Source of the DNA: Verrucomicrobiaceae bacterium
Lineage (GTDB): Bacteria > Verrucomicrobiota > Verrucomicrobiia > Verrucomicrobiales > Verrucomicrobiaceae
DNA length: 64,000 bases
Direction: 5' to 3'
Assembly (NCBI GenBank): GCA_027484445.1
Contig: JAIXSY010000044.1
Span: 1-64,000 of the forward strand
The notes below the pieces were generated by a model that saw nothing but the letters and a program-made list of their open reading frames with translations, was not told the DNA's origin and made no database searches. A program made the position numbers and the translations under genes. Numbering within the stretch: the first letter of the stretch is position 1; every line of letters begins with the position of its first letter. Of this stretch, positions 18,288-27,237 are shown in pieces.

Positions 18288-18548
18288 ATGAATCCGAAAA
18301 TTTGCCGCGCCCTGAGCACGATCTGCTTTCAGGCAGGAATGATCTCCATCCTGCTTTCCATTTGGATCTGGTGGTTCCTCAATGGTGAAGACCCTCTCCA
18401 GCAAGCCCACGCTGAGCGCTTTGGCATCTTTGTCGGCCTCTGGGCACCGACCTTGCTGATCCTCTCGAATCGCTTTGACCGCTATGCGGACAAGGCGCGG
18501 CTGGTGCCGGGGCTGCAGGAGTCTGACCGAAGCCACGAGCCCGTCTGA
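18288..18548 (+). CDS. Small hypothetical membrane protein
   Basis: 86 residues (MNPKICRALSTICFQAG...) with two predicted membrane helices: MISILLSIWIWWFL near residues 18-31 and FGIFVGLWAPTLLILS near 45-60. A charged C-terminus follows (RFDRYADKARLVPG). I do not recognise a family. Codon use looks like that of its neighbours and it lies 68 bp before ffh. A longer in-frame start at 18252 is possible. Confidence 0.55.
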   Translation: MNPKICRALSTICFQAGMISILLSIWIWWFLNGEDPLQQAHAERFGIFVGLWAPTLLILSNRFDRYADKARLVPGLQESDRSHEPV

Positions 18549-18616
18549 GCCAGATCCGGGCTGCCCACACGCCTAGCTCTTGCCCAAGGGCGTTTTTTGC
18601 GCCACATCCGGCGGCC

Positions 18617-20107
18617 ATGTTTTCCCTACTGACTGACAAACTCGAAGATGCCTTCCGCAAACTCCGCGGCCTGGGCAAAATCAGCGAATCCAACATCGCT
18701 GACGCGATGAAGGACATCCGCATGGCGCTCCTGGAAGCCGATGTGGACTTCAAGGTGACCAAAGATCTGCTGGAGGCAGTCAAGCAGCGTGCTCTGGGTG
18801 AGGAAGTGCTGCGCACCGTCAGCCCCGGCCAGATGATCGTGAAGATCTTCCACGATGAGCTGACGAAGATCCTGGGCAGTGAGGCCTCAGAACTGAACTC
18901 GGCCCCGACCCAGCGCATTCTCATGGTGGGTCTGAACGGTGCGGGAAAAACGACCACCTCCGCGAAGCTGGCCGCCTGGCTGAAAAAGCAGGGCAAACGC
19001 CCGCTGCTCATCGCACTGGACCTTTATCGCCCAGCCGCCATCAAGCAGCTGGAGGTGCTAGGCCAACAGCTCAGCGTGCCCGTGTGCGTGCCGCCCGAGG
19101 GCGAAACTGACCCCGTGAAGGCCACCCGTGCCGCGCTGCAATGGCTGGAAAAGCAAAGCGGAGGCGTGGCGATCTTTGACACCGCCGGACGCCAGGAGGT
19201 CGATGAGGAACTGCTCAGCCAGCTGAAGCAGGTGCGCGATCTCGTGCGGCCCGACGACACCCTGCTCGTGGCTGATGCAGCGACCGGCCAGCAAGCCGTC
19301 AGCGTCGCAGGCAAGTTCCATGAGACCGTCGGCATCACCGGCCTGGTGATGACCAAACTGGATGGCGACGCCCGCGGCGGTGCCTTGCTTTCCATGCGCC
19401 AAGTCACAGGCTGCCCGGTGAAGTTCCTGGGCGTGGGTGAAAAAGTGGAGCAGCTCGAGGTCTTCCACCCCGACCGCATGGCTCAGCGCATCCTGGGCAT
19501 GGGTGATGTCGTCAGCTTGGTCGAAAAAGCTGCCGAGGAGATCGACGAAAAAGAGGCCATGAGCATGATGCGCCGCTTTGAGGAGAACAAATTCGACTTC
19601 AACGACTTCCTGAAGCAGCTGAAATTCATGAAGCGCCTGGGACCGCTTGAGGGCATCCTTGGCATGCTGCCCGGCATGGGTGCCCTGAAAAACATGCCCG
19701 GTGTCGATGACAAGAAGCTGAAGCACACGGAGGCGATCATCCTGTCCATGACGCCAAAAGAGCGGGCCAAGCCCGACCTCCTGAACGGCAGCCGCCGCAA
19801 ACGAATCGCCCAAGGCAGTGGCCGCCCAGTCATGGAGGTCAACCAACTCGTCCAGCAGTATGAACTGATGCGAAAGCTAATGGGCAACAAAGGCATGATG
19901 GCCGCGCTGGCCGGAGGCATGATGGGCGGCGGTGGAATGCCGGGCCTGCCCGGTATGCCAGGCATGGGGGGCATCCCCGGCATGAAAGGCGGACTGCCCG
20001 GACTGATGAAAGGCGGCGCACCAAAGTCCAAACTGCTGCGTCGCATCTCTGCCGGTGGTGGCGGCGGTGGTGGAAAGCCCAAATTCCCCAAGGGCTTTGG
20101 TTTCTGA
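18617..20107 (+). CDS. ffh: Signal recognition particle protein (SRP54)
   Basis: GTPase that binds 4.5S RNA and signal peptides for co-translational membrane targeting. In the 496-residue product the N domain covers about 1-95. The G domain has GLNGAGKTTTSAKLA (105-119), DLYRPAAIKQL, DTAGRQ and TKLDGDARGG. The Met-rich M domain runs from about 325 to 440, with GMLPGMGALKNMPG and the RNA-binding segment SRRKRIAQGSGRPV. The tail from about 440 is an unusually long Gly/Met-rich repeat (GGMMGGGGMPGLPGMPGMGG) ending KPKFPKGFGF. Followed 24 bp later by mnmA. Confidence 0.97.
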   Translation: MFSLLTDKLEDAFRKLRGLGKISESNIADAMKDIRMALLEADVDFKVTKDLLEAVKQRALGEEVLRTVSPGQMIVKIFHDELTKILGSEASELNSAPTQRILMVGLNGAGKTTTSAKLAAWLKKQGKRPLLIALDLYRPAAIKQLEVLGQQLSVPVCVPPEGETDPVKATRAALQWLEKQSGGVAIFDTAGRQEVDEELLSQLKQVRDLVRPDDTLLVADAATGQQAVSVAGKFHETVGITGLVMTKLDGDARGGALLSMRQVTGCPVKFLGVGEKVEQLEVFHPDRMAQRILGMGDVVSLVEKAAEEIDEKEAMSMMRRFEENKFDFNDFLKQLKFMKRLGPLEGILGMLPGMGALKNMPGVDDKKLKHTEAIILSMTPKERAKPDLLNGSRRKRIAQGSGRPVMEVNQLVQQYELMRKLMGNKGMMAALAGGMMGGGGMPGLPGMPGMGGIPGMKGGLPGLMKGGAPKSKLLRRISAGGGGGGGKPKFPKGFGF

Positions 20108-20131
20108 TCCCCACGACTGAAACTTAGCCGA

Positions 20132-21202
20132 ATGAAGATCCTAGCCGCCATGTCCGGAGGCGTGGACAGCAGCCTAGCCACCGCTCTGCTGGTCCGCGAA
20201 GGACATGACGTGACTGGGGCCTACATGAAAAACTGGATCAATGAGGAGGGCATCATCGGTCACTGCCCGTGGGAAGAGGACATCACCGATGCTCGCGCAG
20301 TGGCGGAGCAGCTGAACATCGACTTTGAGGTCGTGAACTTGATGCGCGACTACCGCGAGCGGGTGGTGAAGTATCTGCTAGAAGGTTATGAAGCAGGCAT
20401 CACCCCGAACCCGGATGTGATGTGCAACCGCGAGATGAAATTCGGCGTGCTCTGGGATTGGGCCAAGGAGCGCGGCTTTGAAGCCATCGCGACCGGCCAC
20501 TACGCGCGCAAAGAGGGACCGCAGGTCATCCGACGCGGAGCAGACCCGAACAAAGATCAGACCTACTTCCTGGCCATGATGCGGCCCGAGCAGACCCAAA
20601 TCGCCCTTTTTCCCATCGGGCACATGCTCAAGCCAGAACTGCGAGACGAGGCGCGTCGCCTGGGTCTGAAAACGGCAGACAAAAAGGACAGCCAGGGCAT
20701 CTGCTTCATCGGCCAAGTGAAGATGGAGGACTTTCTCCGTGCCTTTGTGCCGGATTCACCCGGCCCCATCGTGAATCTGGAAGGCAAGGTCTTGGGCCAG
20801 CACAAAGGACTGCACCTTTACACACTCGGGCAACGCAAAGGCATCGGCGTCGCCAGTCCCCTGCACAAGCAGGCCTACGTGGTCGTGGCAAAGCGACCCG
20901 AGTCGAATGAACTCGTCATCGCCATCGAGCGCGAAGACACACCCCTGCTCTGGGCACGCCGATGCACGCTCTCCGGCCTGTCCACGACAGGTCTGCCACT
21001 GAATGAAGCACGCCCCCTCAACGCCCAGCCGCGCTACCGCTGCCCTGCCGGCTTGGCCAACTTTGTGCCGCTAGGGGAGGGCCGGGCTTCTTTGATCTAT
21101 CATGAGCCTCAGCGTGCGCTGACCCCAGGCCAGATCTGCGCGCTCTATGATGGCGACCAACTGCTCGGAGGTGCTTTTTTCGAAAGCATCGCGTATGACT
21201 GA
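20132..21202 (+). CDS. mnmA: tRNA-specific 2-thiouridylase MnmA
   Basis: Thiolates U34 of tRNA-Lys, -Glu and -Gln. 356 residues with the PP-loop MSGGVDSSLA (7-16). The two catalytic cysteines are in NPDVMCNREMKFG and SQGICFIGQVKM. Other family blocks are ATGHYAR, KDQTYFLAMM and LGQRKGIGVAS. It lies 24 bp downstream of ffh and is probably in the same transcript. Confidence 0.96.
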   Translation: MKILAAMSGGVDSSLATALLVREGHDVTGAYMKNWINEEGIIGHCPWEEDITDARAVAEQLNIDFEVVNLMRDYRERVVKYLLEGYEAGITPNPDVMCNREMKFGVLWDWAKERGFEAIATGHYARKEGPQVIRRGADPNKDQTYFLAMMRPEQTQIALFPIGHMLKPELRDEARRLGLKTADKKDSQGICFIGQVKMEDFLRAFVPDSPGPIVNLEGKVLGQHKGLHLYTLGQRKGIGVASPLHKQAYVVVAKRPESNELVIAIEREDTPLLWARRCTLSGLSTTGLPLNEARPLNAQPRYRCPAGLANFVPLGEGRASLIYHEPQRALTPGQICALYDGDQLLGGAFFESIAYD

Positions 21203-21251
21203 GCCGAGGACTGCGTTTGTTCCCCTCCCTCTCCCTTATCAACACCCTGCG

Positions 21252-21914
21252 ATGAAACTCACCTTTGCCCGTCTCTTGCTGCCTCTGCTTGGCTCCCTGA
21301 ACCTATACTCATCAGCCGCAGAGCCCGTCTCGCTCTTTGATGGAAAATCGCTCGCAGGCTGGAATGGCCCGGATGGCAAAGCCCCCAGCGCAGGATGGGT
21401 GATCGACAATGGCACCCTGCATCTGAATGGCCAAGGCGGTGGCAATCTGCTGAGCAACAAAGAGTATCAAGACTTTGAACTCGAGTGGGAATGGAAGATC
21501 GAAGACGGCGGCAATAATGGTGTGAAGTATTGGGTGACCAAAGTCGGCGGCAAGGAGTGGCTCGGCATCGAGTATCAGATGATCGACGATGCCAAGCACC
21601 CTGACGGCAAGAAGGGCGGCAGCCATGTGACCGCGAGCATCTACGACATCAAAGCCCCCGAAGCGAAGAAGCCCCTGAATGCCCCTGGCCAGTGGAATCA
21701 GAGCAAAGTCATCGTCAAAGCAGGCAAGATCGAACACTGGCTGAATGGCAAGCGGGTTTGCCAAGCCGACACTACCCAGCCTGAATGGAAAACGATGATC
21801 GCGGCGAGCAAGTTCAAGAACAAAGCAGGCTTCGCGCCCGGTCGTGGTCGCATCATGCTGACCGATCACCACGACAAGGTGTGGTATCGGAACATCCGCG
21901 TGCGGGAGCTGTAA
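21252..21914 (+). CDS. Secreted DUF1080 (3-keto-disaccharide hydrolase-like) protein
   Basis: 220 residues. The ATG at 21252 gives a signal peptide (MKLTFARLLLPLLGSLNLYSSAAE). The mature part opens with FDGKSLAGWNG and WVIDNGTLHLNGQGGGNLLS. EYQDFELEWEWKIEDGGNNGVKYWV and the C-terminal DKVWYRNIRVREL follow. This is the DUF1080 jelly-roll fold, expanded in Planctomycetes and Verrucomicrobia and named after 3-keto-glucoside hydrolases. The exact sugar substrate is unknown. The stop is 5 bp from the convergent aroE stop. Confidence 0.9.
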   Translation: MKLTFARLLLPLLGSLNLYSSAAEPVSLFDGKSLAGWNGPDGKAPSAGWVIDNGTLHLNGQGGGNLLSNKEYQDFELEWEWKIEDGGNNGVKYWVTKVGGKEWLGIEYQMIDDAKHPDGKKGGSHVTASIYDIKAPEAKKPLNAPGQWNQSKVIVKAGKIEHWLNGKRVCQADTTQPEWKTMIAASKFKNKAGFAPGRGRIMLTDHHDKVWYRNIRVREL

Positions 21915-21919
21915 GCAGC

Positions 21920-22837
21920 TCAAACCGCCGCCTGAAGACCCGCGCGCATGACCTCTAGCGGCGCGGGTTTTCCGAACCAATGCTGATAAGAAAGCGCGCC
22001 TTGGTGCAGCAAGAGAGACATGCCATCGGCATACTTTGCCCCAGCTTCTCGGGCGTGGCGAATCAACGAGGTCAGCCCATCGGCACGATACACCATGTCA
22101 TAGATCAGGTGTTTCTGCCAAATCACCCGAGGGCTGAGCAGCAACGGGTCAGCGGACTTCATGCCCACAGAGGTAGCGTTGACAATCAGATCCACGGAAG
22201 CAGCGACCTTGTCCAGCCTCGCCGGAGTCCAGTAAACACGTTTCAGGGTTTTGCCCTTCATCAGCCCCAACTCCTGCTGCATCTTTTCGAGTTCGAGAGA
22301 GACCATCACCGAACGCTCGGTGGTGCGATTGGAAAAGTAAAGTGCCTTGCAGCCCGCGAGCAGGCACTGGATCAGGACGGCACGCCCTGCCCCCCCGCCC
22401 CCACCCAGGATCAAGACACGGAGCTGACTCAGCTCCACGCCAAAGGCTTCTTTCACACTGTTCAAGAAGCCTGGGCCATCCGTGTTGTAGCCAAACAAGC
22501 GCCCATCTCGAATCGCCACCGTGTTCACAGCGCCTAGCCTTTGGGCCAGCGGGTCCAGTTCATCGACCGCTTCCAGAGCTTCGAACTTGTGAGGAATGGT
22601 GACATTGATGCCAAGAAAACCGGCCTCACGAAGACGACGAAAAGCCTCTGCCACCTGCCCCACGGGCACCTGCACCCGCACATACTGAGCCTCCATGCCG
22701 CTAGCGACGAGCGCCGGATTGTGCATCTGCGGCGATTTGGAATGAGCGATCGGATCGCCAATCACAGCGAATCGCGCAGGAGGCGACAAGACCGGAAAAT
22801 CGAGCAGTTGATCAAAGGTATAAAACGGAGAGGCCAC
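21920..22837 (-). CDS. aroE: Shikimate dehydrogenase
   Basis: NADPH-dependent reduction of 3-dehydroshikimate in aromatic amino acid synthesis. The substrate-binding domain shows VIGDPIAHSKSPQMHN and GINVTIPHKFEAL. AVNTV and GYNTDGPGFLNS follow, then the dinucleotide motif ILGGGGGAGRAV, VNATSVGM and the C-terminal GMSLLLHQGALSYQHWFG. The start is uncertain. A GTG at 22837 gives VASPFYTFDQLLDFPV, which looks like the natural N-terminus; a GTG at 22897 would add 20 unconserved residues. It follows the SET gene on the same strand. Confidence 0.93.
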   Translation of the reverse strand: MASPFYTFDQLLDFPVLSPPARFAVIGDPIAHSKSPQMHNPALVASGMEAQYVRVQVPVGQVAEAFRRLREAGFLGINVTIPHKFEALEAVDELDPLAQRLGAVNTVAIRDGRLFGYNTDGPGFLNSVKEAFGVELSQLRVLILGGGGGAGRAVLIQCLLAGCKALYFSNRTTERSVMVSLELEKMQQELGLMKGKTLKRVYWTPARLDKVAASVDLIVNATSVGMKSADPLLLSPRVIWQKHLIYDMVYRADGLTSLIRHAREAGAKYADGMSLLLHQGALSYQHWFGKPAPLEVMRAGLQAAV

Positions 22838-22928
22838 ATCGGAGCATTGGCACGAATGGCTTAAGCTGAAAAGCGCGGACTTTCCCAAAGCCTCCACAAC
22901 AAGAGTCGCCGCCCCTGACCAGCAGCGC

Positions 22929-23570
22929 TTACTTCCTCGAACGCTTCTTGGCCACCTTCACCTTCTTCACGGTTGCTTTGCGACTGCGCTTTTTTGGGGG
23001 GGCTGCGTCCAGCGCATCCAGGGTCTTTTGCAGGTCAGCGGCGCGTTGTTCCAGAGCCGCGATCTTCTTCTGCTTTTCTTCGCGACGCTTCAGGATCACA
23101 CCGAGTCGCTTCCAGTACTTTTTGTCCAAGATGTAGCCCACGCAGCTAGGCTTGCCGCAGCGGCAGGGATGGTCCTCCCAGGTGTCGAGGCCAAAGCCGT
23201 AGTTGAAGGTCAATTCTTCCCCTTGGGTGATGTCGCGCTTGGCGTGAAGCCAGATGCGTCCACGCGAAATGAAGGCCTCACAGTTCGGCTCACACGAATG
23301 ATTCATCAGCCGCGCAGGATTGTTCGCCCCTGCCCCATCCAGATCGTAGCGACTGTTCAGCGTGAAGATGTAAACCGCCGCACCACCTGTCTTCTTGGCC
23401 TTGGCTTCCAGCGCCAATCCACGGCGTGTGCTCTCCGCCTTGGTGATCTTTTCCCCCACGTATTCGATGATGGCCGCCTCCTTCGGAATGTCGGTGCGGG
23501 CAAAGAGACCGCGGTTGTGGATGGATGAGCCGCGGACGACCCAGTATTTTTTCGCGGAAGCTTCAGGCAT
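22929..23570 (-). CDS. SET-domain protein lysine methyltransferase with basic tail
   Basis: 213 residues. The SET core begins VVRGSSIHNRGLFARTDIPKEAAIIEYVGE. It carries the catalytic pseudoknot motifs LMNHSCEPN (88-96) and GEELTFNYG (117-125). A post-SET cysteine motif follows (CRCGKPSCVG, 136-145). Residues 160-213 form a charged helix and a Lys/Arg-rich tail (PKKRSRKATVKKVKVAKKRSRK) resembling bacterial histone-H1-like tails. It probably methylates lysines of a protein. The tail suggests nucleic-acid contact or self-methylation, which is inference. It lies upstream of aroE on the same strand. Confidence 0.92.
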   Translation of the reverse strand: MPEASAKKYWVVRGSSIHNRGLFARTDIPKEAAIIEYVGEKITKAESTRRGLALEAKAKKTGGAAVYIFTLNSRYDLDGAGANNPARLMNHSCEPNCEAFISRGRIWLHAKRDITQGEELTFNYGFGLDTWEDHPCRCGKPSCVGYILDKKYWKRLGVILKRREEKQKKIAALEQRAADLQKTLDALDAAPPKKRSRKATVKKVKVAKKRSRK

Positions 23571-23635
23571 GAGGAGGCAATTGAGCGAATGTCATGCCGC
23601 CGCGTCCCTTAAAGTCAAGACAGGCCGCGCAAAAG

Positions 23636-24082
23636 TCAGCGCAAAGCTGAACCAACAGCCTTCCCAGTGAGGTGCGGATACTTTTCCTGCCAGTCTTCGG
23701 GCAGTCGCAGCGGTCGCCCCTGCGGCATCTGCACAAGGGCCAAGCTCTGACGGCACGTGATCAGCACGAGTTCTTCCCCTTCCCGGCGGATTTCAAAAGC
23801 AACCCAAAAGCGCGCTCGTTCCACACGCTCCAATCGTCCCCGGATGACCAACAGATCGCCCAAGGTCGCAGGCTTGCGATAATCAATCTCCGTTCGCACC
23901 ACGACCGGATAGATCTGCGTGCGGGCCATCTCACGAAGCTGCATTCCAAGCTGAGCGGCCAGCCGCGTGCGAGCCGTCTCAATCATCCGCAGGTAAGCGA
24001 TGTTGTGCACGACACCGCCGATATCGGTATCGAAAAACATGACCTCCTCGCGGGTCTCAATGACTGGGGTGTCTTCTGCCAT
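23636..24082 (-). CDS. YbgC/FadM-type acyl-CoA thioesterase
   Basis: 148 residues with the hot-dog fold. EVMFFDTDIGGVVHNIAYLRMIETAR carries the catalytic Asp and the YbgC signature, in which the family usually has D-x-D/M-G-V-V-x-H/N-x-x-Y. The strands YPVVVRTEIDYRKPATLGD and VERARFWVAFEIRREGEELV are typical. YbgC members hydrolyse short acyl-CoA or acyl-ACP thioesters. Located 46 bp after the esterase gene and 65 bp before the SET gene, all on the minus strand. Confidence 0.88.
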   Translation of the reverse strand: MAEDTPVIETREEVMFFDTDIGGVVHNIAYLRMIETARTRLAAQLGMQLREMARTQIYPVVVRTEIDYRKPATLGDLLVIRGRLERVERARFWVAFEIRREGEELVLITCRQSLALVQMPQGRPLRLPEDWQEKYPHLTGKAVGSALR

Positions 24083-24128
24083 GAGACTCCGCTAGGCTGC
24101 GTTCGCGAGCACGCAAGCCCTGGATGCT

Positions 24129-25976
24129 TCAAAGCTTCGGCGGCGCGGGCTTGATCGGCGCTTGTTGGCCGCTGACGACGCCTTTGGCTTTCGTGGCGCG
24201 TTTGTAAATCGTGTCGCCGCAGGCGATGAAGAGTTCGCCGAGGTCTTTGCCGCCAAAGCAGACATCGAGAGCGGGTTTCGGTGTTGGGAGGATGAAGTTC
24301 ACCCGGCCAGCTTGGTCGAGCACTTGGATGCCGAGGGAGGTGGCGACGTAGAGCCAGCCATTGGTGTCCACGCACATCGCACCCATCTCTACCGGGTGGG
24401 TCTGGCCATAAGGATTCTCCGTGAGATAAAAGGGCTGATCATGCTGAAACAGGGGTGGCTCGGAACGAAGCTGAACACAGTCGATTCGGTTGTTATAGCC
24501 CGAGATGTAGAGCAGGCTTTGGTCCGGTGAGAGACAGATCTCTCCTGATGATGAACCCAGAACATCGGATTGGAGTTTCTCACCATGAAGGTAGCGATAA
24601 CTGCCATCCCTATCGACCCGGCCGATGAGAGCATCATTGCAGCCCGCAAAGTACAAGTGACCTGAGCTGTCGCAGCAAATGCATGAATGACGGGTGTATG
24701 GCAGATCATACTCGTTGTCTTTTTCACCGAAGGTGATTTCGCGCAGCACCTTGCCATCCTGCGTCACATCCACGATCCGCGCGTATGCGTTGGGATGGGT
24801 TGCGTTGATAAAAAGGCGCAAGCAGTCGTTTTGACCTGCTCGGAAGCCACTGACGTCTCCTGTGATGCGGACTTTGATCTCGTCTTGGCTCCCTGACGGA
24901 TTCAACCGGGTGAATAATACCGCATTTTCTTCCTTCGACATCTTACGGACATAGACCGAGCCAGCTGCAACGGATGCCATCTCACCGGTCAATGGAGTGG
25001 AACCGAAGTCTGGATTCTCGGGAGCGTGCAAGACACTTTCCCACCCTCCATTCCCCAGCACCTCATACCCTTTCCACTTCGATTCGCCCTTCGGATTCTC
25101 CTTCACCTCAATGTCCGTCTGCCAGTTGCGCCAGAGCCAGCGCATCACATCAGGGAAGATCTGGCTGGCGTGCTTCTGGTTATGGCCGCCTTCGCCCCAG
25201 GCGTGGTTCACGTCGTAGCCAGCCCAACTGAGGCTGCGTTCCATCATCTGATTCGCCATCCACCAGTCACCACAGTAGAGGTTGTTGTCGCCAGTGCCAC
25301 TTTGCAGAAAGATCCGGAGAGGCTTGGGCTGGAATTTGCGAACGAACACGGGCAGTTGATCCGCGCCGTGAATGCCGACGTAGGTCCCGACGCCGGTGAA
25401 GACGCGACGGAAACGATCCGCACGATGCCAGGCGACCATGAAGGCACAGATGCCACCGCTGCTGTTGCCGGAGATGGCGGCGTGATTCGGGTCGGTGCTG
25501 AGCTGGATGCCGTGCTTGGACTCGATAGCAGGGAGGAACTCGTCGATCAGGAAGTTGGAGTAGGTCGGCGTGATACTGTCATACTCGTAGCTGCGATTGA
25601 AGCGCGGCAGGGCATTTTCATTCGCAGCGGGTACCACACCGGGCTTGATGAAGATGCCGACAAGCGGCGGGATGTCCTTTTTGGCGATGAGGTTGTCGAA
25701 GACGACGGGTGCCTGATAGATGACGCCATCCTGAAAGATCATGAAGGCGGTGGGCTTGGTTTTGTCGAAACCAGCAGGCAGGTAGATCTGATACTCGCGC
25801 TGGGTGCCGGGGAAAACGCTACCTTCCTTCGCTGTGTAGGTATCTTTGATGAGAGTGCCCTTCGCTACGCCTTCGTGCGGCTTGGAATCTTCGGTCAGCG
25901 GAAAGTCAGGTTCGGCAGCGAAGATGCAGGCAAAACCCACGGCAAACGGAAGAGCGACGAGGCGGCGGAGGATCAT
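24129..25976 (-). CDS. Secreted two-domain esterase: CE1/enterochelin-esterase-like plus SMP-30/gluconolactonase-like
   Basis: 615 residues with signal peptide (MILRRLVALPFAVGFACIFAAE). Residues about 30-300 are an alpha/beta hydrolase of the Fes/CE1 type: REYQIYLPAGFDKTKPTAFMIFQDG, the nucleophile motif AISGNSSGGICAF, and GEGGHNQKHASQIFPDVMRWLW with the catalytic His. Residues about 370-600 form an SMP-30-like propeller (HSCICCDSSGHLYFAGC, CLSPDQSLLYISG, GAMCVDTNGWLYVATSLGIQVLD). The combination suggests release of ester-linked groups from plant polysaccharides plus a lactonase step. The ATG at 25976 overlaps the gcvT stop by four bases (ATGA). Confidence 0.88.
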   Translation of the reverse strand: MILRRLVALPFAVGFACIFAAEPDFPLTEDSKPHEGVAKGTLIKDTYTAKEGSVFPGTQREYQIYLPAGFDKTKPTAFMIFQDGVIYQAPVVFDNLIAKKDIPPLVGIFIKPGVVPAANENALPRFNRSYEYDSITPTYSNFLIDEFLPAIESKHGIQLSTDPNHAAISGNSSGGICAFMVAWHRADRFRRVFTGVGTYVGIHGADQLPVFVRKFQPKPLRIFLQSGTGDNNLYCGDWWMANQMMERSLSWAGYDVNHAWGEGGHNQKHASQIFPDVMRWLWRNWQTDIEVKENPKGESKWKGYEVLGNGGWESVLHAPENPDFGSTPLTGEMASVAAGSVYVRKMSKEENAVLFTRLNPSGSQDEIKVRITGDVSGFRAGQNDCLRLFINATHPNAYARIVDVTQDGKVLREITFGEKDNEYDLPYTRHSCICCDSSGHLYFAGCNDALIGRVDRDGSYRYLHGEKLQSDVLGSSSGEICLSPDQSLLYISGYNNRIDCVQLRSEPPLFQHDQPFYLTENPYGQTHPVEMGAMCVDTNGWLYVATSLGIQVLDQAGRVNFILPTPKPALDVCFGGKDLGELFIACGDTIYKRATKAKGVVSGQQAPIKPAPPKL

Positions 25977-27088
25977 GATGACTTGCGGTAAAATGGCTTC
26001 TTGACGATTTCCGCAGGAAAACAACGCCCGCGAATCTCAATCTCGATGGATTGGCCGACTTTGGCCACTTCCGTAGGCAGATAAGCCATGCCGATGCCAA
26101 TGCCAAGGCTGGGGGATTGCGTTCCGCTGGCCACTTCGCCCACAGGGCTACCTTGGACCACGACCGGATAATGGGGCCGTGGCGGAGGTGTCGCTCCCTT
26201 CATCTGAAAGGCGACCAAGCGACTGGGTAGGCCTTGCTCCTTTTGGCTGACCAGCGCTGCTTTGCCGACAAAGTCGGGCTTGTCCATCGCCACGAAAAAG
26301 CCAAGCCCGGCCTGCAGCGGCGTCTTGTCTGGCGCGAGGTCATTGCCATTCAGCGGATAACCCATCTCCAGGCGCAGGGTATCGCGAGCCCCGAGTCCGC
26401 AAACGGTGCCTTCTTCCTCACGAACGGCGGCGATGATTTTCTCAAACCACGCCCTACCCTCAGTGGCAGGCATGAAGAACTCGAAGCCCTCCTCTCCTGT
26501 GTAACCCGTGCCGCATAGCCAAAAGGTGCCGGAAGCATCTGCCGACACGATGATGGTGTTGTGCTCAGGAAAAACCAGCGATGTGCCAAACACGCGATCA
26601 AACACCGCACGGCTGCGCGGTCCCTGAATGGCAAGACCGGCACTCTGATCGCTCAAGTTCGCCAGCGTCACGTTTTCCTCCGTGGTTTTTAGCTGAGTCA
26701 GCTGAGCCCAGTCCTCCTCGATTTTGGAGGCGTTGACGACCAAAAAAAACTCATCGCCACGAGTGCGGTAAAGAATGAGGTCATCAATGACACCCCCAAC
26801 CGCATTCAAAAGAAGGCTGTATTGGCCTTGGCCTACTCCGATTTTTTCCACATCATTGGTTAACGAACGATTCAGGAAGCTAGCGGCATCCGGCCCACTT
26901 ACGATGAACTGACCCATGTGCGAAATGTCAAACACGCCCACGGCTTTGCGCACCGCTTGGTGTTCCTGGACAATCCCGGTGTATTGCACGGGCATTTCCC
27001 AACCAGCAAAGGGCACCATCTTGGCACCCAAGGCGAGGTGGCTGTCATTCAAAGGAGAGCGAAGCAAAGGAGATTCAGGGCTGGACAT
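25973..27088 (-). CDS. gcvT: Aminomethyltransferase (glycine cleavage T protein)
   Basis: Transfers the methylene group from the H-protein-bound aminomethyl to tetrahydrofolate. 371 residues with the usual N-terminus SPLNDSHLALGAKMVPFAGWEMPVQY. VFDISHMGQFIVSGPDA, NAVGGVIDDLILYR, LCGTGYTGEEGFEFF and LGARDTLRLEMGYPLNGND follow. The C-terminal beta-barrel has VGEVASGTQSPSLG. gcvH and gcvP are not adjacent. Its stop overlaps the start of the secreted esterase, an unusual partner for a one-carbon enzyme. Confidence 0.96.
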   Translation of the reverse strand: MSSPESPLLRSPLNDSHLALGAKMVPFAGWEMPVQYTGIVQEHQAVRKAVGVFDISHMGQFIVSGPDAASFLNRSLTNDVEKIGVGQGQYSLLLNAVGGVIDDLILYRTRGDEFFLVVNASKIEEDWAQLTQLKTTEENVTLANLSDQSAGLAIQGPRSRAVFDRVFGTSLVFPEHNTIIVSADASGTFWLCGTGYTGEEGFEFFMPATEGRAWFEKIIAAVREEEGTVCGLGARDTLRLEMGYPLNGNDLAPDKTPLQAGLGFFVAMDKPDFVGKAALVSQKEQGLPSRLVAFQMKGATPPPRPHYPVVVQGSPVGEVASGTQSPSLGIGIGMAYLPTEVAKVGQSIEIEIRGRCFPAEIVKKPFYRKSS

Positions 27089-27237
27089 GGCGCGCAGGGT
27101 GGCAGGTCAAGCCAAGATGTCAAAGTAGGGCACGTCACTGAAATGGAGGATACCTCGACGATTCGCTGCCATCGTGCAGGTTTGCCAAAATGGCACCGTT
27201 TTCCTAGACCTAGAGCCGAAAAGCCCACTCTCTCGCC

